A program made the translations under genes and the position numbers. A stretch of 18,147 nt of DNA from DATDSR01 sp038062165. GTDB lineage: Bacteria; Patescibacteriota; Minisyncoccia; Phycocordibacterales; DATDSR01. The notes under the pieces were generated by a model. That model did not search any database. It worked only from the letters and a program-made list of their open reading frames with translations, and was not told where the DNA came from. Where the stretch lies: the NCBI GenBank assembly GCA_038062165.1, contig JBBTXQ010000015.1, positions 1 through 18,147 on the forward strand, given 5' to 3'. The number at the start of each line of letters is the position of its first letter. Within the stretch, counting starts at the first letter, position 1. Of this stretch, positions 12,287 through 18,147 are shown in pieces.

Positions 12287-12810
12287 TTTGTTTTCAAATC
12301 AACAGAGAACTCGATATCGGTGTTGTTGATCAAGTTAGATATTGGTGAAATCACTTCGGCAAAAGTTTCGTCTCCGTCAAGTTCTCTGATGAAGGCAAGC
12401 AGAGCCGTACGCGTACGAGCCAGGCCTCGCAAAACAATATGCCCCGGCTCGGATTCTTCAATATGAGTAAGCGAAATTGCTGATGTCTTGTGTGCAAATA
12501 TTTTGTCAACATAAGAACTGAAGGTGGGGCTCGAGGTTGACTCCCCCGAGATTATTTTGAGTTTGGCATTCACTTCTCTAATCATGTCCTTAAGATTCTC
12601 GGCTTCTTGTGAGATCGGCCTTGATTTGGCCGTCGCGAGATTGCTCTCTATCAGGCCTTGTTTGGTACGCGTGGCAATAAGCGCGGGCACGAGAAAAATA
12701 ATTGAGAGCAATAGGGCAACTAATAAAAAAGTGAGTGAGACAACTGTGATCTTATTGTGATACCACTTGCGAATCTCAACTTTCGACTCTTGGGGCAAAA
12801 GATTAATCAT
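12283..12810 (-). CDS. pilN: Type IV pilus assembly protein PilN
   Basis: 175 residues beginning MINLLPQESK, close to the conserved INLLP PilN N-terminus that docks into PilM. Then one helix (VVSLTFLLVALLLSIIFLVPALI, about 24-46), a helical linker (LKDMIREVNAKLKIISG) and a compact C-terminal domain (SSYVDKIFAHKTSAISLTHIEE, then HIVLRGLARTRTALLAFIRELDG), which matches PilN. The ATG overlaps the pilM stop by four bases and its TGA overlaps the pilO ATG, so the three are translationally coupled. Confidence 0.9.
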   Translation of the reverse strand: MINLLPQESKVEIRKWYHNKITVVSLTFLLVALLLSIIFLVPALIATRTKQGLIESNLATAKSRPISQEAENLKDMIREVNAKLKIISGESTSSPTFSSYVDKIFAHKTSAISLTHIEESEPGHIVLRGLARTRTALLAFIRELDGDETFAEVISPISNLINNTDIEFSVDLKTK

Positions 12811-13895
12811 GTTTGATTATGTGCACTTCTTAAAGCAAGACCCAGGGCAGTACAATATTTGAGTGACTCGCGCGAAGTGATAGCGGGCACGCTCTCGTTG
12901 AAAGATAGTATATTAACCCAAGGGTTGCCAATCGAGACTGGGACTTTGGTACCTGAAGTAAGATACTCGAGCAAGCCCGGCACATTGGCGTTACCACCGC
13001 AGAGAACGATACGACTAACAACATCTTTGTTGTTGCTCCGCGCTCGACCATTATCCCAATATATTAAACGTTGATAGATCTCGTCACGGAGGATTGCGGC
13101 CACGCGCACAATGCTATCAAAGGGACTCCTCTCCTGACCTCGTCTATCCAAGCCTTCTTTTTCTTTAAGTTTATTTGCTTCTTCGAAACTGATTTTGAGA
13201 TCTTCAGATATGGCTCGCGATATTGTGTTACCCCCCAGAGAGATACTGCTAGTGAGCCTGACCACTCCTCGCGAAACAATTGAAACATCGCTCTGCTCGC
13301 GTCCAATATCTACGATCATGGTTACGTTGGCCGCGCCGCGAGATATGACTGCCCGAGCCAAGGCCTGCGACTCGAATTCGAAAGAGAAAGCCTTGCAACC
13401 AGCTTTGCCCAATACCTCGGCGTATTCTCGTGCAATATGATCTTCGAGAGCCGAGACAGCTACTACAAAAGTGTTTTTGTCGGATTCTTCCGGCCGGTGA
13501 GCAATCTCATAATCAAAAATTGTTGAACCCACTTCAAGCGGCACATGTTCTTCCAAATGTAGTTCGATAGCAGTGTGGAGATCTCTTGCCCCGGCTGGTA
13601 CTTCCATTTCGACCAAATAAGCTTTCTCCTCCGGCAAGGAAATATGGAATGTGTTAAGGCCTGTGTCCTTCTTAATCAATCCGATAATGTTTGCCAACTT
13701 GTCTTGGTCAAGAATAACGCCATCCTTAATTGCGCCTTCGGGGATCTCCACTTCACCGAATTTGCCTAGGTGTAACTTATTATGATCATCAACCAATTCC
13801 GCGTATTTAATAGCCCGGTCAGAAATATCAAGACCAACAGTTGGCAGGCGCAAATATCGCGGCGCGGGAAATAATCGTGAAAACAAACTTTGCAT
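12807..13895 (-). CDS. pilM: Type IV pilus assembly ATPase-like protein PilM
   Basis: 362 residues, the usual PilM length. PilM is an actin-like (FtsA-type) cytoplasmic protein that binds the PilN tail. Visible marks: VGLDISDRAIKYAEL (phosphate 1 loop), EVEIPEGAIKDGVI, VEMEVPAGA, EHVPLEVGSTIFDYEI, TMIVDIGREQSDVSIV (phosphate 2 loop), TSSISLGGNTISRAI and IVLCGGNANVPGLLEYL (adenosine loop). The start at 13895 lies eight bases after the ruvX stop, without an SD sequence. With pilN and pilO it forms the inner-membrane platform; pilin, PilB and PilC are not in this window. Confidence 0.92.
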   Translation of the reverse strand: MQSLFSRLFPAPRYLRLPTVGLDISDRAIKYAELVDDHNKLHLGKFGEVEIPEGAIKDGVILDQDKLANIIGLIKKDTGLNTFHISLPEEKAYLVEMEVPAGARDLHTAIELHLEEHVPLEVGSTIFDYEIAHRPEESDKNTFVVAVSALEDHIAREYAEVLGKAGCKAFSFEFESQALARAVISRGAANVTMIVDIGREQSDVSIVSRGVVRLTSSISLGGNTISRAISEDLKISFEEANKLKEKEGLDRRGQERSPFDSIVRVAAILRDEIYQRLIYWDNGRARSNNKDVVSRIVLCGGNANVPGLLEYLTSGTKVPVSIGNPWVNILSFNESVPAITSRESLKYCTALGLALRSAHNQT

Positions 13896-13903
13896 CAGTC
13901 ATA

Positions 13904-14278
13904 TTATATCTTATCCAGATACGATTGCAGTATGATAGCCGCCGCAGAAGCATCAGCACTGGCCTTATCACTATGCCTTTCAGCTTGTCGAGAAGTTAGT
14001 AGCTCGAGTTCATAGATTACTGGTAGGCCAGTGAATTTTTCAATTTTCAATTTCCAATTTGCAATATCACTCTGGATAGCATTGGGTTGGCTTTTGTAGT
14101 TAAGTGACTCCCCCAGCACTATCGCTTCTATTTTTTCTTTTTTGCAAAAATCAACAATCTTAGTAAGCAAATGCCTGTCTGTTGACCAGACAAACTTAGG
14201 AAAAGCGATCTTGCCACTCTCATCCGAAATAGCCACTCCCGTTCTCTTACTCCCATAATCAATGCCTAAGTATTTCAT
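13904..14278 (-). CDS. ruvX: YqgF/RuvX-type Holliday junction resolvase-like protein
   Basis: 124 residues, RNase-H-like fold. Motifs: YLGIDYGSKRTGVAISD with the first catalytic Asp, EAIVLGES, and DKASADASAAAIILQSYLD, with the later acidic residues of the family. The protein has been linked to Holliday-junction cutting and to 16S rRNA maturation in E. coli. Residues ANWKLKIEK in the middle come from a heptad repeat at 14041-14064, where relatives have another helix sequence. The gene lies in a tight series between the M16 peptidase and pilM, both in the same direction. Confidence 0.9.
   Translation of the reverse strand: MKYLGIDYGSKRTGVAISDESGKIAFPKFVWSTDRHLLTKIVDFCKKEKIEAIVLGESLNYKSQPNAIQSDIANWKLKIEKFTGLPVIYELELLTSRQAERHSDKASADASAAAIILQSYLDKI
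14041..14064. repeat. In-frame heptad repeat inside ruvX
   Basis: caatttt, caatttc and caatttg, then caa: three copies of a 7-base unit, 21 bases, so the frame is kept. On the coding strand they give ANWKLKIE. The period equals that of the intergenic repeat at 1388-1407. Confidence 0.6.
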
Positions 14279-14285
14279 CCTGCGG

Positions 14286-15575
14286 TTATTTTAGGGGATT
14301 GCCTTTTTCGTCTATACTGCCGGCGGCTACGGTGATGAGTTGGTCGGGGTGGATATATTTCTTGATAGCTGGGTTTACTTCTTTTAGGGTGAGGGAGGCT
14401 ATTAGTTTGGGATACTCGTCAAGGAAATCTAGACTGCGATCTTGCTCGAGGAGTCTCAAAAGCTCCGCTTCCATGCCTCCGCTTCTAGAGAGTTGGACAA
14501 GATACTCGCCACGGACCATCTCTTTGCGTCTCGCAAGCTCTTTAATTGTCACGCCTTTACTTGCCCAATCTTTGACAACTTTCGTTGTGATCTCTGCCCC
14601 TTTCTGCCAGAGGCTAGGGGCGAAGATGCCGCCAATGTGCAAGTAACCGCTGTCGCCATAATATAGTCCGCCTAATTTGGCACTTATGCCATATGTTAGC
14701 CCATTCTCTTCTCTGACAATACGCAGTAAGCGCGCGCCGAAGTCGTTTCCTCCCATAATTTCTACGGCCGTCTCTAGTGCGAAATATTCACGAGAGTGAA
14801 TATCGATCACAATGGGGTGGCCCATGATGAGATCTACATTGGCCTTATCTGCCATAGTCAGGATATTATTTCTCTCCCCTATTTTGCTCAATCTCTTAAC
14901 CTTCCCCGATTCTCTCGCATAAGAACTACTTCTCCTACCAGTTTTTGTGAAAGATTTTCTAATCAGGCTCGCTAGTTGCTCGTGATCCACGTCACCCGCC
15001 GCGGAAATAATCATAGAACCTAAACCGTAGAGTTGATTATGAAAATTTTTAAGCGCGCTTATTTTTATATTACTTACTTCAGAGATACTTTCATCGAAAC
15101 TTTGTTCATGATTAGGATGACTAGATTCATAAATCTTATCCAAGAAGAGATTGCTGGCCCGGGCGCGAGTATCCTCTTTTTGTTCCAGAATCTGGTCTAT
15201 ACTACGCTTCTTAACTATTTCGAATTCGTTGTCTGCAAAGAGTGGTTCGGTGAGCATCGAGGCGAATAATTCTATGGCCTGTGATAATTCGCCAGTGGGG
15301 ATCTTGGCTATTACATTCGTGCGAGTAGAACTAGACGAGAATGAGATCTTGATACCCTTTGAATCGAGCATCTCGGCAAGTTCGGGCTTATTGTATTTAC
15401 GGGTCCCTTCTTTGAGCATGGCGGCCGTTACGCTACAGACAAGTTCCTGTTTGGGTGTGTTGCGCGAGCCAGCGAGGAAGCTTGCGCCCAGCGACACGAT
15501 GCCCTTCACTCCCGTTCGCATAGATACGAGTGTGAGGCCTGGAAGAATTTGGGTTTGTCTTACTCTCTCTTTCAT
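14286..15575 (-). CDS. M16-family peptidase homologue, non-catalytic subunit
   Basis: 429 residues with the two-domain M16 layout: N-terminal domain with VSLGASFLAGSRNTPKQE, then a position equivalent to the zinc motif that reads VCSVTAAMLKEGTRKY, with no HxxEH, so no zinc site. The C-terminal domain has SAAGDVDHEQLASLI, DLIMGHPIV and MGGNDFGARLLRIVREENGLTYGISAKLGG, the conserved substrate-side motif of these enzymes. The pairing with the catalytic partner just upstream (ATG at 15575 overlapping its stop) fits a heterodimer in which one half cuts and the other helps to hold the peptide. Ends eight bases before ruvX. Confidence 0.88.
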   Translation of the reverse strand: MKERVRQTQILPGLTLVSMRTGVKGIVSLGASFLAGSRNTPKQELVCSVTAAMLKEGTRKYNKPELAEMLDSKGIKISFSSSSTRTNVIAKIPTGELSQAIELFASMLTEPLFADNEFEIVKKRSIDQILEQKEDTRARASNLFLDKIYESSHPNHEQSFDESISEVSNIKISALKNFHNQLYGLGSMIISAAGDVDHEQLASLIRKSFTKTGRRSSSYARESGKVKRLSKIGERNNILTMADKANVDLIMGHPIVIDIHSREYFALETAVEIMGGNDFGARLLRIVREENGLTYGISAKLGGLYYGDSGYLHIGGIFAPSLWQKGAEITTKVVKDWASKGVTIKELARRKEMVRGEYLVQLSRSGGMEAELLRLLEQDRSLDFLDEYPKLIASLTLKEVNPAIKKYIHPDQLITVAAGSIDEKGNPLK

Positions 15576-16900
15576 AACTTTTTGGGAATAAAGTAGCCAG
15601 TAGTGCTCAAGTCTTCGATCAAATACTTATTGGCCACAGCCTTAACTAATTCAAGAGTCACTTTCTTAATCTCATCCTGGTAGCGCACATATAGTGTCCA
15701 ATCACCCACGGCAATAGTTTCATTCAAGACTGACATAACGGCCTCCGGACCGTCGCGTGTAGTAGCCAGTTGCACTTCTATTTGTTTCTTTTCCCGTTCG
15801 AGTTCTTCTTTACTAATTCCTTCTTTTTTAACTTTCTCGTATTCACTCAAGATTATTTCTTCTATCTTTTTATGATCCACATTGGCAGAGAGGTGAGCTT
15901 CTGTAGCGAATACGCTCGCATCTCGCCACGAAGTATTATCAACACTTACCCTAGCCGCGAGTCCCGTATCAACAAGAGCGCGATACATGCGCGAGCTTCT
16001 ACCACGACCCAAGATCCCTGCGAGCACATCGAGAGCAAACATTTCGGGTGATAGTGCCGGTGGTAATCTATGGGCCACGGCCACAATCCCCAATTCTCCG
16101 GCTCGCCGCACAGTTGTTCGCCTTGGTCCCTCTTGGGCTGGCTCCTCACTATACATAATTGGGATAGGTTTGGGTGAAGCTTTAAGCTTTCTGAAATACT
16201 TATCAATAAGAGGTAAAGCTTCAGAAACAGAAATATCTCCGGCTAACGTGACATACGCATTGTTGGGCCAATAGAAAGTCTTATAGAATTCGCGCAGGCG
16301 CTCGATGGGCACGTTCTCGATATCGCTCTTCAGACCAATCACGTAGCGACCATAAGGGTGGGCTTGGAAGATAGTGGCCCAGATCTGCTTGCCCAGAGCC
16401 TCTCTTGGTTCATTCTCGCCCCATTCGAACTCGTTGCGCACCACCGTCATCTCACTCTGCCTGTCTTCTTCACTTATAAATGAATTGACCATGCGGTCCG
16501 CTTCCATAGCGAGAGCCTTGGCCACGTGCTCCTTGGGTAAGACTTCATAGTAATTTGTCCTGTCACCCATTGTTGTGCCATTGATCTCCGCCCCCAGACC
16601 GCCGATATATGCCCAGATCCACTTGCCATTTTTTTTATTAAAGTTCTTCGAACCCTTAAACATTAAGTGCTCAAGTAGGTGCGTTGCCCCGGTGTGCCCC
16701 ACCGCTTCATTACGCGAACCCACAAGATAAGTGACATTAAGTGCCACTACGGGCGCGCTATGATCTTCATATATAAGCACCCGCAAGCCATTATGCCCGT
16801 GAACATATTCACTGATACCCCCAAGTTCTCGGACAAATTTAAACGATTTGTGATTAATGTGTTTATCTAGTTTTGGCATTATTGGTACCAACCATATCAT
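15572..16900 (-). CDS. M16-family zinc metallopeptidase, catalytic subunit
   Basis: About 435-442 residues. Zinc site HLLEH (67-71, counted from the start at 16879) in GATHLLEHLMFKGSKNF, with the third ligand probably Glu150 in TVVRNEFEW, as in pitrilysin-type HxxEH enzymes. The family's RY-type region appears as DVLAGILGRGRSSRMYRALVDTGLA. No signal peptide: a cytoplasmic protease of the mitochondrial-processing/PqqF-like group. Two starts are open, ATG at 16900 (MIWLVPIM) and at 16879 (MPKLDKH); the second begins where the domain begins. The gene heads the M16-M16-ruvX-pilMNO series; the terminator at 16934-16961 separates it from the gene before. Confidence 0.9.
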   Translation of the reverse strand: MIWLVPIMPKLDKHINHKSFKFVRELGGISEYVHGHNGLRVLIYEDHSAPVVALNVTYLVGSRNEAVGHTGATHLLEHLMFKGSKNFNKKNGKWIWAYIGGLGAEINGTTMGDRTNYYEVLPKEHVAKALAMEADRMVNSFISEEDRQSEMTVVRNEFEWGENEPREALGKQIWATIFQAHPYGRYVIGLKSDIENVPIERLREFYKTFYWPNNAYVTLAGDISVSEALPLIDKYFRKLKASPKPIPIMYSEEPAQEGPRRTTVRRAGELGIVAVAHRLPPALSPEMFALDVLAGILGRGRSSRMYRALVDTGLAARVSVDNTSWRDASVFATEAHLSANVDHKKIEEIILSEYEKVKKEGISKEELEREKKQIEVQLATTRDGPEAVMSVLNETIAVGDWTLYVRYQDEIKKVTLELVKAVANKYLIEDLSTTGYFIPKKL

Positions 16901-16933
16901 CGTTCTTCAATCCCTACAACTTCTTTAACAATA

Positions 16934-16961
16934 AAAGCCGGTCGATATTCCGACCGGCTTT
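16934..16961 (-). terminator. Intrinsic terminator of the GC-rich gene 16960-17430
   Basis: aaagccggtcg (16934-16944) pairs perfectly with cgaccggcttt (16951-16961), 11 pairs with a 6-base loop. On the minus strand the T-rich TTTTATTGTTA follows. The hairpin overlaps the TAA stop of the preceding gene. Confidence 0.82.
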
Positions 16962-17430
16962 AGCGAAGAGAGCTCACGAGATTAAGCGCTCGGGCGAGGA
17001 TCATTTCTGTCCCATCATTCAATTTGGGCACGTGAGATCTCTGATGGATAATCTTCTTCTTGATGGGGCCACCCATTCTTGCGATCTCCTTCACCGCCAT
17101 GGCCCGCAACTGCCTCGATACATACATGATCGGCATGCACATATCGAAGGACCTACCATCGATGTCAGTAAAGCTAAGTAGCAATAAGTCATACTTGTGC
17201 TTGCAGGGCCTGGGTACATGACCCGAGAGAACAAAACGTGCGTTCTCTTCGCTCTCTGCTTCGTAGGTCAATGTCACCCAGTCGAAAACCCTACTCTCTC
17301 GCCGAAGATACTCCTCGAGAAACTGGGTAAAGACACGTCTGAATTCGACGTACTTTTCTCTGCGCTTGAGTTCAGCACAGTTGTTGAAGAGTTGCGACAG
17401 CTTAGCGCTATCAACTGGATCGATGGTCGT
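16960..17430 (-). CDS. Unknown GC-rich gene with ACG at the expected start
   Basis: The frame is open from just after a TAG at 17448 to the TAA at 16962-16960. The only ordinary start is a GTG at 17277, giving 105 residues. But 51 codons before it also read like protein (TTIDPVDSAKLSQLFNNC, then VEFRRVFTQFLEEYLRR). Seven bases after a strong RBS (AGGGGG, 17443-17438) stands ACG at 17430; ATG there would give MTIDPVD. Either ACG is used, or ATG was lost by one transition, or it is a base error. The rest includes YEAESEENARFVLSGHVP, YDLLLLSFTDIDGRSF and IKKKIIHQRSHVPKLNDG. No family recognised; no membrane helix. Strong RBS, GC-rich codons and a hairpin end match the genes at 807 and 8517. Confidence 0.6.
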   Translation of the reverse strand, partial: TTIDPVDSAKLSQLFNNCAELKRREKYVEFRRVFTQFLEEYLRRESRVFDWVTLTYEAESEENARFVLSGHVPRPCKHKYDLLLLSFTDIDGRSFDMCMPIMYVSRQLRAMAVKEIARMGGPIKKKIIHQRSHVPKLNDGTEMILARALNLVSSLR

Positions 17431-17454
17431 AAGATCACCCCCTTTCTAATTTGG

Positions 17455-17482
17455 ATATTACACCCGAATTTCCAAAAAGCAA
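17455..17482 (-). promoter_or_regulatory. Possible promoter of the gene at 16960-17430
   Basis: Minus strand: TTGCTT (17482-17477), 16 bases, TAATAT (17460-17455). Both boxes match the vegetative consensus only partly. The distance to the RBS is about 11 bases. Confidence 0.35.
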
Positions 17483-17485
17483 TTC

Positions 17486-17919
17486 ATCCCACCCTGCCCT
17501 CCCTTAAACTAAGCGAGGGTGAAAACATAGTTCCTCTATGCTTTTTATGACATTACCAATTTTTAAAATAACCTCCCCGTTGCGAAAATGTAATGTTCTA
17601 ATCCCGAGACCAAGTAAATAAGATTCGCGTTCTTTGTCATATATCATCTGATCTGGTGTGCTGTGATATTCTCCATCTAGCTCAATCGCTAATTTTAGTT
17701 TAGGAGAATAAAAATCAAGTATATAGGGACCGACACTGTATTGTCTCCAAAATTTCGTTCCCACCTTATTGTTTCGTAATTGTTGCCATAGCAACTTTTC
17801 TGTTTTAGTTTGATTACGCCGGAGTTCTCTTCTTCGATCTTTAAAAACGTTTTTATTGTAAATTCGCATATTTATCTCTCCCTAACCCTCCCTTAGTCTA
17901 AGGGAGGGCAGGGTGGGAT
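17486..17919. mobile_element. Candidate small mobile unit: DUF559 gene between palindromic inverted repeats
   Basis: The 21 bases at 17486-17506 are the exact reverse complement of 17899-17919. Including the inner parts the arms reach 35 bases (17486-17520 and 17885-17919) with two mismatches. Each arm is itself a hairpin: CCCTCCCTTA with TAAGGGAGGG in the right arm, the same with one mismatch in the left. The DUF559 gene fills the space; its stop lies in the left arm. The right arm begins within the TAA of the VTT-like gene. No transposase motif and no clear target duplication (only attc near both ends). Confidence 0.65.
17504..17869 (-). CDS. DUF559-family (PD-(D/E)xK-like) endonuclease
   Basis: 121 residues. 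The DUF559 domain covers nearly all of it: RRELRRNQTKTEKLLWQQLR, FWRQYSVGPYILDFYSPK, KLAIELDGEYHSTPDQMIYD, RESYLLGLGIRTLHFRNGEV. The family is related to very-short-patch-repair and type IIS nucleases; DFY and the E-x-D (ELDGEYH) residues are the likely metal site, in the pattern D-x(n)-ExD. The active residues are all present. The biological role of stand-alone DUF559 proteins is not settled. The ATG at 17869 is the only suitable start. The gene is enclosed by long inverted repeats (17486-17919), so it may move as a unit. Confidence 0.9.
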   Translation of the reverse strand: MRIYNKNVFKDRRRELRRNQTKTEKLLWQQLRNNKVGTKFWRQYSVGPYILDFYSPKLKLAIELDGEYHSTPDQMIYDKERESYLLGLGIRTLHFRNGEVILKIGNVIKSIEELCFHPRLV

Positions 17920-18147
17920 TATTCAAAGTATCTGCCTTTCAACTTGTAGAACAAGAGTCCGGCCACAAGCACGAGTGATCCCGATAAGATTAGTTTCTCT
18001 CCACGCAAGACAGAACTTGCTAGATAAAATAACGGTAACTCAAAAGCAAACCCCAAGAGTGTAGCTAAAATAAAATTCCTAAAGTGAATGCCTATTAAAC
18101 CGGAACCATATGAGATCGCTTCAGAGATTGTGGTGGTAAAGATACGC
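17919..18147 (-). CDS. C-terminal end of a VTT/DedA-like membrane protein (cut by window edge)
   Basis: The last 75 codons of a frame that enters from the right edge and ends at TAA 17921-17919. It reads RIFTTTISEAISYGSGLIGI, then HFRNFILATLLGFAFELPLF, then two further hydrophobic stretches (LILSGSLVLVAGLLFYKL) and a short tail KGRYFE. The R-x-x-P/T..S..SYGSGLxGxxFRxFxLATLLG pattern resembles the end of VTT (SNARE-associated, TVP38/DedA) proteins, which are lipid-scramblase-like membrane proteins. The assignment rests on this part only. The stop codon shares its last base with the right inverted repeat of the DUF559 unit. Confidence 0.65.
   Translation of the reverse strand, partial: RIFTTTISEAISYGSGLIGIHFRNFILATLLGFAFELPLFYLASSVLRGEKLILSGSLVLVAGLLFYKLKGRYFE

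Noticed and set aside
15033..15591. Plus-strand frames antisense to the M16 genes
   Set aside because: Both M16 genes are clear and intact on the minus strand; the antisense frames have no motif.
1..18147. CRISPR array
   Set aside because: No set of regularly spaced 20-40-base repeats was seen; the repeats present are heptads, inverted arms or the TR/VR pair.

Overview
The window looks like a chromosomal segment of a Patescibacteria/CPR bacterium, most likely of the Parcubacteria (Paceibacteria) type. This is inferred from gene content and style; no marker-gene phylogeny was possible. The signs are: a compact minus-strand layout with many 4-base stop/start overlaps; a reduced pilM-pilN-pilO type IV pilus set coupled to a paired M16 peptidase and ruvX; a half-length MFS protein; tiny Cys-rich zinc-type proteins; short heptad repeats that run into coding sequence; and almost no Shine-Dalgarno sequences except at three GC-rich genes.

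Layout from left to right (nearly everything is on the minus strand). 1-1127: an edge-truncated membrane protein and two small Cys-rich proteins, one GC-rich with a TTG start. 1293-3506: tRNA-His, a PduO-type cobalamin adenosyltransferase carrying a repeat insertion, two membrane proteins separated by CTAACGGG-type repeats, and tRNA-Leu(CAG). 3519-5723: a broken P-loop kinase gene, a small membrane protein, a Cys-rich protein, a secreted or anchored unknown protein, and tRNA-Leu(GAG). 5729-6654: hicA, hicB and rplS.

6670-9248 is the centrepiece, an apparently complete diversity-generating retroelement (DGR). It has a reverse transcriptase with SQ and YSDD motifs, an Avd-like accessory protein encoded on the opposite strand, a 116-bp template repeat (TR, 8069-8184), and a 243-residue target gene whose 3' part holds the 116-bp variable repeat (VR, 8562-8677). 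Aligned base by base, TR and VR differ at 14 positions. All 14 are adenines of the TR sense strand (26 available), and none of the 90 non-adenine positions differ. All seven AAC codons of the TR are altered in the VR. This is the hallmark of adenine-specific mutagenic retrohoming. Unusual points are the avd gene antisense to and overlapping the RT start, a C8 tract at the avd 5' end, and a TR transcript that would have to run antisense through avd.

9375-11474: an RluD-family pseudouridine synthase, a coupled unknown gene whose possible upstream start lies in a degenerate tRNA-Val(UAC)-like sequence, an HTH/endonuclease-like gene ending inside tRNA-Arg, and an intact tRNA-Val(UAC). 11485-16900: the probable operon M16 peptidase (catalytic), M16 (non-catalytic), ruvX, pilM, pilN, pilO and a small membrane protein. 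16934-18147: a terminator, a GC-rich gene with a strong RBS but an ACG where ATG is expected, a DUF559 nuclease gene bounded by long palindromic inverted repeats (a candidate small mobile unit), and the end of a VTT/DedA-like membrane protein.
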